Below, one piece after another: positions 59,104-64,000 of a stretch of DNA of 64,000 bases; position 1 is the stretch's first letter; each line of letters starts with the position of its first letter. The position numbers and the translations under genes were made by a program. Source of the DNA: CAXXOK01 sp963678055. GTDB lineage: Bacteria > Bacillota > Clostridia > Christensenellales > Aristaeellaceae. The notes beneath the pieces were generated by a model. It saw nothing but the letters and a program-made list of their open reading frames with translations. It searched no databases and had not been told where the DNA came from. Where the stretch lies: assembly GCA_963678055.1 (NCBI GenBank), contig OY782679.1, forward strand, positions 1,550,001-1,614,000, written 5' to 3'.

Positions 59104-60174
59104 CTATTCTTCCTTTGCTGTGTCCTTTTTAGGAATCGCTGCAACCGTCTCCGATGTACCGACTTTTGCATTGGCATCCCGCACATGCTCTCGAACAGTT
59201 AAGGTAATGCATTTTTTAGGACATTTCGCCACACACTGACCACAGCCGGTACACGCATCTAATATCTTATGAATGCTCTTGCGCTCGCCGGAAATGGCCT
59301 CAAATTGGCAGGTTCTCTTACAAATGGTGCAACCGATGCACTCGTTAGGATCGATCTTGGCGATTTTACGGTGATCGAAATCGCCCCAGATCGCTGTCGT
59401 CGGGCAGACCTCAGCGCACATCATGCAGCCAACACATTTGTCATAGTCAAACTGCGGTAGATTGTTTTTCATGGTGATGGCATCAAACTTACAGTTATCA
59501 TGGCATAGTCCACAGCCGATGCAGCCTGTTTTGCAGTTGTCACTGACCAGTACACCTTCGTCTGCAGCGCGGCAAAGCACGCGTGCCGGCAATTCAACCG
59601 GCTGCATAACCAGTACGTTTTTCGGACAAGCCTTTATGCAGGCTTCGCAGCCCGTGCACTTGTCAGGATCCACTTTGGCAATCTTGTCATGTGGATCAAT
59701 CGTAATGGCACCAAACTTACAGGCGTTTACACAGGTGCCCAAACCCAAGCAGGCATATTTACAGGCTTTATTGCCATCATTCACCATGGTTGCGGCAACA
59801 CAGTCGTGAATACCCACATAGGGAAACTTTTCCTTGCAGCGGTCTGCAGTACCCTGACAGATCACCGTTGCCACGTTTTTGGCCTGCTCCTCCGGCGATT
59901 CTGCGCCGATAATTTCGGCAATCGCGCGGGTCAGATCTACACCGCCAACGGGACAGGCATCCACAGGCGCGGTTCCGGCGGCAATCGCATCCGCCAATGC
60001 ATCACAGCCTGCATAGCCGCAGGCACCGCAGTTGGCACCCGGCAGCGCTTCGCGTACTGCATCACGGCGGGGATCGCTTGGTACCTGAAACACTTTATTG
60101 ACCAGCATCAGCAGCAAGCCAAAAACCAGTGCAATGCCTGCCAGTGTGCCGGCTCCAATTAAAATATCGGTCAT
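59104..60174 (-). CDS. rnfB: Rnf complex iron-sulfur subunit RnfB
   Basis: A 356-residue membrane-anchored ferredoxin-type subunit. One N-terminal helix (TLAGIALVFGLLLMLVNKVF), then the Fx domain CGACGYAGCDALADAI...CPVGG, then six further CxxC-type cluster motifs (for example CTGCEACIKACP, CVGCMMCAEVCP, CIGCTICKRTCQ, CTGCGQCVAKCP). It receives electrons from ferredoxin and hands them to the membrane part. Longer than proteobacterial RnfB, as in Clostridia. Confidence 0.96.
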   Translation of the reverse strand: MTDILIGAGTLAGIALVFGLLLMLVNKVFQVPSDPRRDAVREALPGANCGACGYAGCDALADAIAAGTAPVDACPVGGVDLTRAIAEIIGAESPEEQAKNVATVICQGTADRCKEKFPYVGIHDCVAATMVNDGNKACKYACLGLGTCVNACKFGAITIDPHDKIAKVDPDKCTGCEACIKACPKNVLVMQPVELPARVLCRAADEGVLVSDNCKTGCIGCGLCHDNCKFDAITMKNNLPQFDYDKCVGCMMCAEVCPTTAIWGDFDHRKIAKIDPNECIGCTICKRTCQFEAISGERKSIHKILDACTGCGQCVAKCPKKCITLTVREHVRDANAKVGTSETVAAIPKKDTAKEE

Positions 60175-60190
60175 ATATGCGTCTCCTTAC

Positions 60191-60775
60191 TTAAATCAAT
60201 CCGGAGAAGCCCTGAAATGCGATAGCCATCAGGCCCGCAGCGATCAGTGCGCCGGGGAAGCCATCCATCCATTTGGGCAGTTCATTCATCGAAAGCTTTT
60301 CGCGGATGGCCGCAAATGCAACCAGCGCCAGTGTGAAGCCGAGCGCACCCGCCAGGCCGTTTACCGCGGACTGCATCAGGTCGTACCCGCCCTTAATGGC
60401 CGTGGTATTGTTGATTGCAACACCAAGAACCGCGCAGTTGGTGGTAATCAGCGGCAGGTAAACACCAAGCGCCTGATAGAGCGAGCGGGAAACCTTCTTC
60501 AGCACGATTTCAACCGTTTGCACCAATACGGCGATGACCAGAATGAACGCGATGGTTTGCATGTATTCCAGCTCAAACGGCATCAGCAGATAGGTACGAA
60601 TCAGATAGGTAATGACCGAAGCCAGTACCATAACAAACGTAACTGCCATACCCATACCAAACGCTGTTTCGGTTTTCTTGGAGATCCCCAGGAACGGGCA
60701 AATCCCCAAGAACTGTGACATGACAAGGTTGTTAACCAAAACACCGGAGATGATGATCAGAACGAAACTGGTCAT
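60191..60775 (-). CDS. rnfA: Rnf complex membrane subunit RnfA
   Basis: A 194-residue, six-helix protein. VNNLVMSQFLGICPFLGIS and LPLITTNCAVLGVAI contain the two cysteines that, with those of RnfE, coordinate the buried Fe-S cluster. Overlaps rnfE by four bases (ATGA). Confidence 0.96.
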   Translation of the reverse strand: MTSFVLIIISGVLVNNLVMSQFLGICPFLGISKKTETAFGMGMAVTFVMVLASVITYLIRTYLLMPFELEYMQTIAFILVIAVLVQTVEIVLKKVSRSLYQALGVYLPLITTNCAVLGVAINNTTAIKGGYDLMQSAVNGLAGALGFTLALVAFAAIREKLSMNELPKWMDGFPGALIAAGLMAIAFQGFSGLI

Positions 60776-61410
60776 AATTCAGCCTCCTTTGCTTTTGCAG
60801 CCTTGCGTCTGGCCATCGCTTTTCCGGTAGCATTAATCACCAGAAGCAGGAGACCCAGCATAATAAACCCGCCCGGCGGGCGCAGTGCGATAGCCATGGG
60901 CTGGAAGCTTTCCGGCATGATCTGTGCACCCAGCAGCGTGCCATTACCCAGCAGTTCCCTGCAGGCTGACAGCAGCGTAATGCCCAGCGTAAATCCAAGC
61001 CCCATGCCCAGTCCGTCCGTAATCGACAGAAGCACACCGTTTTTGGATGCAAACGCTTCCGCTCTGGCAAAGATAACGCAGTTGACAACGATCAACGGAA
61101 TAAATATGCCAAGCGATTGGCTAAGCGACGGCAGGAACGCTTTCAGCATAAGATCGACAATCGTCACAAAGGTCGCGATGACGACGATGAACGCAGGAAT
61201 GCGAACCTTGTCCGGAATCACATTGCGCAGCAGCGCAATAACGAAATTGGAGAACACGAGCACAAAAGTGGTGGCCAGCCCCATACCGATCCCCTGAAAC
61301 ACGGCTGTGGATACGGCCAAGGTGGGACACATGCCCAGCAACAGGCGGAAAATGGGGTTTTCTGCAAAGATACCGTTTGCGAAAACGGATTTCATGCTCT
61401 TCTTTTTCAT
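60772..61410 (-). CDS. rnfE: Rnf complex membrane subunit RnfE
   Basis: A 212-residue homologue of RnfA. NPIFRLLLGMCPTLAVSTAV and IPLIVVNCVIFARAEAFASK hold the matching cysteines. It overlaps rnfD directly by four bases (ATGA); the position normally taken by rnfG between them is empty. Confidence 0.95.
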   Translation of the reverse strand: MKKKSMKSVFANGIFAENPIFRLLLGMCPTLAVSTAVFQGIGMGLATTFVLVFSNFVIALLRNVIPDKVRIPAFIVVIATFVTIVDLMLKAFLPSLSQSLGIFIPLIVVNCVIFARAEAFASKNGVLLSITDGLGMGLGFTLGITLLSACRELLGNGTLLGAQIMPESFQPMAIALRPPGGFIMLGLLLLVINATGKAMARRKAAKAKEAEL

Positions 61411-62414
61411 GCGCTTGCCTCCTTTGCAGGAGCAGAAGGTTTCTGCGGTTTTTCATATCCAAAGGGTTTGGATGTCGTGAACCGGTCGATGAGCGGTGTC
61501 AGCACATTCATAAACAAAATGGCGAACGAGCAGCCTTCCGGATAGCTGGAATATTCACGAATCACAAACAGCAACAGGCCGCAGCCAATGCCCATAATCA
61601 GTTTCCCCAGGCCGCTGATCGGCGAGGTAACATAGTCTGTAGCCATAAAGAACACGCCGATAATCAAACCGCCGGACAGCAGTTGGAACAGCACATTCTG
61701 TGCGCCGGATTCAACAGAATACAGCGTTCCGGTCGAAATCCAGTACGCAATGGCGACCGTGCCCAGGAACGATACCGGAATGCGCCAGTCGATTACCTTA
61801 CGAATCAGAAGGTATACTCCGCCAAGCAGCAGCGCGAGTTTGGATGTTTCCCCCAACATGCCCGGAACATCGCCGATGAACAGCTGCCAGAGAGTAAAGC
61901 CGGTTGCGCCGCTGGCAAGCGGTGTTGCGACCGAAAGCGTATCGATAGCCGCCGGTGCGTTCCAAAGTCCGCCATGCGGTAATACGCTGGCAGCCATCAG
62001 CCCGGTCCAAGACAGCATCAAAATCGCGCGGGATGTGAGTGCCGGGTTCATAAAGTTCTGGCCTAAACCGCCAAACAGCTGCTTGACCAAAATCACAGCC
62101 AGTACAGACCCGACGGCAGCAAGCCACCACGGAGCGTTGGCCGGAAGGTTATATGCCAGCAGCAAGCCGGTAACAACCGCACTCAAATCCGACACCGTAA
62201 CCGGTTGATGGGTTAGTTTTTGATAGACATATTCCGCGGCGATCGCGCTGATGACTGAAACAACAATGAGCATCAGTGCACTGCCACCAAAGAACCAGAC
62301 CGCAGCCGCTGCCGCAGGCAGCAATGCGATGACTACATCCAGCATAATGCGCTGCGTAGTCGCCGCATGGTTGTGCAGGTGTGGCGCCGGGGAAACGATT
62401 AGTTTTTTCTGCAT
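61407..62414 (-). CDS. rnfD: Rnf complex membrane subunit RnfD
   Basis: A 335-residue, multi-helix subunit. PLASGATGFT contains the SGAT motif whose Thr takes covalent FMN. SPISGLGKLIMGIGCGLLLF and YPEGCSFAILFMNVLTPLID are RnfD/NqrB features. ATG 62414 has GGAGG upstream and begins right at the end of rnfC. Translocates ions (Na+ or H+) with RnfA/E. Confidence 0.95.
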   Translation of the reverse strand: MQKKLIVSPAPHLHNHAATTQRIMLDVVIALLPAAAAAVWFFGGSALMLIVVSVISAIAAEYVYQKLTHQPVTVSDLSAVVTGLLLAYNLPANAPWWLAAVGSVLAVILVKQLFGGLGQNFMNPALTSRAILMLSWTGLMAASVLPHGGLWNAPAAIDTLSVATPLASGATGFTLWQLFIGDVPGMLGETSKLALLLGGVYLLIRKVIDWRIPVSFLGTVAIAYWISTGTLYSVESGAQNVLFQLLSGGLIIGVFFMATDYVTSPISGLGKLIMGIGCGLLLFVIREYSSYPEGCSFAILFMNVLTPLIDRFTTSKPFGYEKPQKPSAPAKEASA

Positions 62415-62415
62415 A

Positions 62416-63762
62416 TCACTTCGCCTCCGCTTTCTGCTGCCGCTGGGCACGCAGTTTGTCCCCGATCACCTTTTTACAGGTTTTGCAGCTTTGTGTCAGG
62501 CTGCGCTTGGCCGGGCAGCTCCAGGAGCATGCGCCGCATTCCAGGCAGTTCATCGCGCCGAGTTTCTCGGCTTCGTCGTACCAGCCTTTACGCATCGCCT
62601 TATCAATATCAGTTGGGCATAATAACATCGGGCAGACTTCCACGCAGCGTCCGCAGCGTATGCACGCGGTCTCCGGCGCGTTCATCAGCGCTTTTTCAAG
62701 CACCGTGATGCCCGAGCAGCCTTTGGTTACGGGAATATCCGTGCGATTGATGGTCACGCCCATCATGGGACCGCCGTAAATCATCATCCTGGCCTGCGGT
62801 AACAAGCCTTCAGACGCATCCAAAAGCCACTGTACGGGCGTGCCGACACGCACAAGATAGTTGGCAGGCTTGCCAACAGCGCCGCCGACGGTTACCACGC
62901 GGTCGATCAGCGGCATTCCTTCGTAAATAGCGCGGTAGAGCGCATAAGCGCTGCCGACGTTTACAACCAGCACGCCTTTTTCCAGCGGCAGTCCGCCGGT
63001 GCGCACCTTACGCTTGGTGATGGCATACACCAGCTGTTTCTCACCGCCCTGCGGGTAGACAACCGGCAGCGGCGTTACGATAAAGCTGGGGTCGTCCTTG
63101 CAAAGCTCTGTCATCAGCGCAATGGCATCGGGTTTGTTTTTTTCAATCCCGATATAGACTTTGTCTATCCCCATCGCCAGCTGCATGCGTCGCGTGCCTT
63201 CCAGTATCTCCTTGCCCTTAGTCAGCATTAGCTGATGATCAGCAGAGAGATACGGCTCGCATTCCGCGCCATTGACAATCAATGTATCCAGCTTGACTTT
63301 GGGCGGCATCAACTTAACCGAATACGGAAAGGTTGCTCCGCCAAGGCCCACCAGACCCATTTCTTTTGCAAGTTCTGACAGCGAAGCGGCATCGAGCGCT
63401 TCGGGGTTTGCAACCGGATGCAACTCCACCATATCATCTTTAAAATCATTATCGATGATAACGCAAACCGACTGCATGCCGTTTGCCAGTACACATGGCG
63501 CAACATCCACCACAGTGCCGGAGACGCTGGAGTGAATCGAGGAACTTACAAAACTAGCCGGCTCCCCGATCTTCATGCCCATTTTGACGCTGTCGCCCTT
63601 TTTGACCAGCGGCTTTGCAGGCGCGCCGATATGCTGCTGCATCGGAATCGATACACGGGATGGCGGAAGGGTTTCGGTGATTGGCAACGCTGCAGTAAGC
63701 TTTTTGCCGTTCATACCCTCATGCGGATGAATTCCGCCCGGAAACCGAGTATACAGGCTCAT
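62416..63762 (-). CDS. rnfC: Rnf complex NADH-binding subunit RnfC
   Basis: A 448-residue peripheral subunit. GGIHPHEGMNGKKLT and GLVGLGGATFPYSVKLMPPK (flavin/NAD region), VNGAECEPYLSADHQLML, and two [4Fe-4S] motifs, CIRCGRCVEVCPMLLCP and CLECGACSWSCPAKRSL. It passes electrons to NAD+. First gene of the rnf operon; AGGAAGGA precedes ATG 63762. Confidence 0.96.
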   Translation of the reverse strand: MSLYTRFPGGIHPHEGMNGKKLTAALPITETLPPSRVSIPMQQHIGAPAKPLVKKGDSVKMGMKIGEPASFVSSSIHSSVSGTVVDVAPCVLANGMQSVCVIIDNDFKDDMVELHPVANPEALDAASLSELAKEMGLVGLGGATFPYSVKLMPPKVKLDTLIVNGAECEPYLSADHQLMLTKGKEILEGTRRMQLAMGIDKVYIGIEKNKPDAIALMTELCKDDPSFIVTPLPVVYPQGGEKQLVYAITKRKVRTGGLPLEKGVLVVNVGSAYALYRAIYEGMPLIDRVVTVGGAVGKPANYLVRVGTPVQWLLDASEGLLPQARMMIYGGPMMGVTINRTDIPVTKGCSGITVLEKALMNAPETACIRCGRCVEVCPMLLCPTDIDKAMRKGWYDEAEKLGAMNCLECGACSWSCPAKRSLTQSCKTCKKVIGDKLRAQRQQKAEAK

Positions 63763-63819
63763 TCAATTCTGTCCTTCCTAAACAATATAAAGTGTTTTAT
63801 ACAAATAATACCACCGTCT

Positions 63820-63848
63820 ATAGTACCTTAGATTCGATTAAAAATCAA
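63820..63848 (-). promoter_or_regulatory. possible promoter of the rnf operon
   Basis: Minus strand TTGATT (63848-63843), 17 bases, TACTAT (63825-63820), 58 bases before rnfC. Confidence 0.45.
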
Positions 63849-63873
63849 GTTGAGCAGCCATGCCCTTGTAAGC

Positions 63874-63999
63874 CTATGCTATGGGGTTTTCAAGCGTATT
63901 GACTGCGTCAAGCAGTGGTCTCCAGGCCTGCAATAATTTTTCAAGCGTGAACACTGCGTTAGCCGGGCTGGTTGACGGGAGTATGCTCACCGGCATTGT
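63874..63999 (-). CDS. C-terminal end of a uracil/deoxyinosine-DNA-glycosylase-like protein
   Basis: A 41-residue open frame runs from the right edge to a TAG at 63874; the gene starts outside the window. MPVSILPSTSPANAVFTLEK followed by LLQAWRPLLDAV resembles the end of small uracil-DNA-glycosylase-superfamily proteins called DNA-deoxyinosine glycosylases, whose LPSTSPAN loop is conserved. Same strand as rnf, ending 25 bases before its predicted promoter. Confidence 0.65.
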   Translation of the reverse strand, partial: TMPVSILPSTSPANAVFTLEKLLQAWRPLLDAVNTLENPIA

Positions 64000-64000
64000 T

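Noticed and set aside
61400..61415. A hidden rnfG between rnfD and rnfE
   Set aside because: The two genes overlap by four bases, so no coding space exists there; no other FMN-domain frame was seen in the rnf run.

Overview
The window reads as chromosomal DNA of a low-to-moderate GC Firmicute, most likely a strictly anaerobic member of the Clostridia. The support is direct gene content: an Rnf complex, a clostridial 2[4Fe-4S] ferredoxin, an indolepyruvate:ferredoxin oxidoreductase with a PaaK-type CoA ligase, a c-di-AMP receptor beside holB and ricT, a BMP/nucleoside ABC transporter, ThiT under a TPP riboswitch, LexA with a Gram-positive type box, and GGAGG-type ribosome binding sites with frequent GTG and TTG starts. 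I cannot name the species. I see no tRNA, rRNA, CRISPR array, insertion sequence or prophage module. Genes are very tightly packed, with many ATGA or TAATG junctions and three convergent gene pairs that overlap at their stop codons.

Layout. 1-3.6 kb: end of an esterase, then a metal-resistance operon on the minus strand (ArsR/CadC-type repressor, stand-alone HMA protein, P1B ATPase, AlkZ-related protein) behind a consensus promoter and palindromic operator. 3.6-10.7 kb: a GH94 phosphorylase and a polyamine operon (XRE-cupin regulator, potA, potB, potC, potD) with a 7-3-7 palindrome at its promoter. 10.7-11.5 kb: TPP riboswitch and thiT. 11.6-17.2 kb: hflKC, a two-component system with a DUF4342 membrane protein, and an unknown membrane protein. 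17.3-21.3 kb: a VWA protein and a Ser/Thr kinase, convergent with two ATP-grasp ligases and an N-formylglutamate amidohydrolase-like protein; this is the least explained locus here. 21.4-30.5 kb: tcdA, a GlpA-like/flavoprotein/DUF1667 glycerol-3-phosphate oxidation module, a DivIC-like protein, a Ppx/GppA phosphatase, a CofE-like protein, a DEAD-box helicase, an XRE-S24 regulator and a ferredoxin-type aldo/keto reductase.

30.5-35.5 kb: BMP-type nucleoside ABC transporter with a 13-bp hairpin between the binding-protein gene and the rest. 35.6-44 kb: a long minus-strand run iorA, iorB, paaK, ACT protein, alr, membrane protein, rsmD, coaD, coiled-coil protein, mntP. 44.2-45.4 kb: rpsF, ssb, rpsR. 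45.5-48.3 kb: c-di-AMP receptor, holB, ricT, ferredoxin. 48.4-52.4 kb: a Xer-type recombinase behind a 36-bp palindrome, lexA with its box, and the pseudouridine degradation pair psuK-psuG. 52.4-57.7 kb: a TrmN6-like methyltransferase and a 1525-residue SpoIID protein with 13 SH3-like modules. 57.8-63.8 kb: rnfCDEAB, proC and rnhA. The rnf operon has no rnfG. The right edge holds the tail of a DNA-deoxyinosine-glycosylase-like gene.

How it fits together: energy metabolism looks ferredoxin based. Ferredoxin reduced by the 2-oxoacid oxidoreductase IorAB would be re-oxidised by Rnf, coupling amino-acid fermentation to an ion gradient. Glycerol-3-phosphate, nucleoside, pseudouridine, polyamine and disaccharide scavenging provide substrates. 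All functions are assigned from recognised motifs and gene order; no database search was run.
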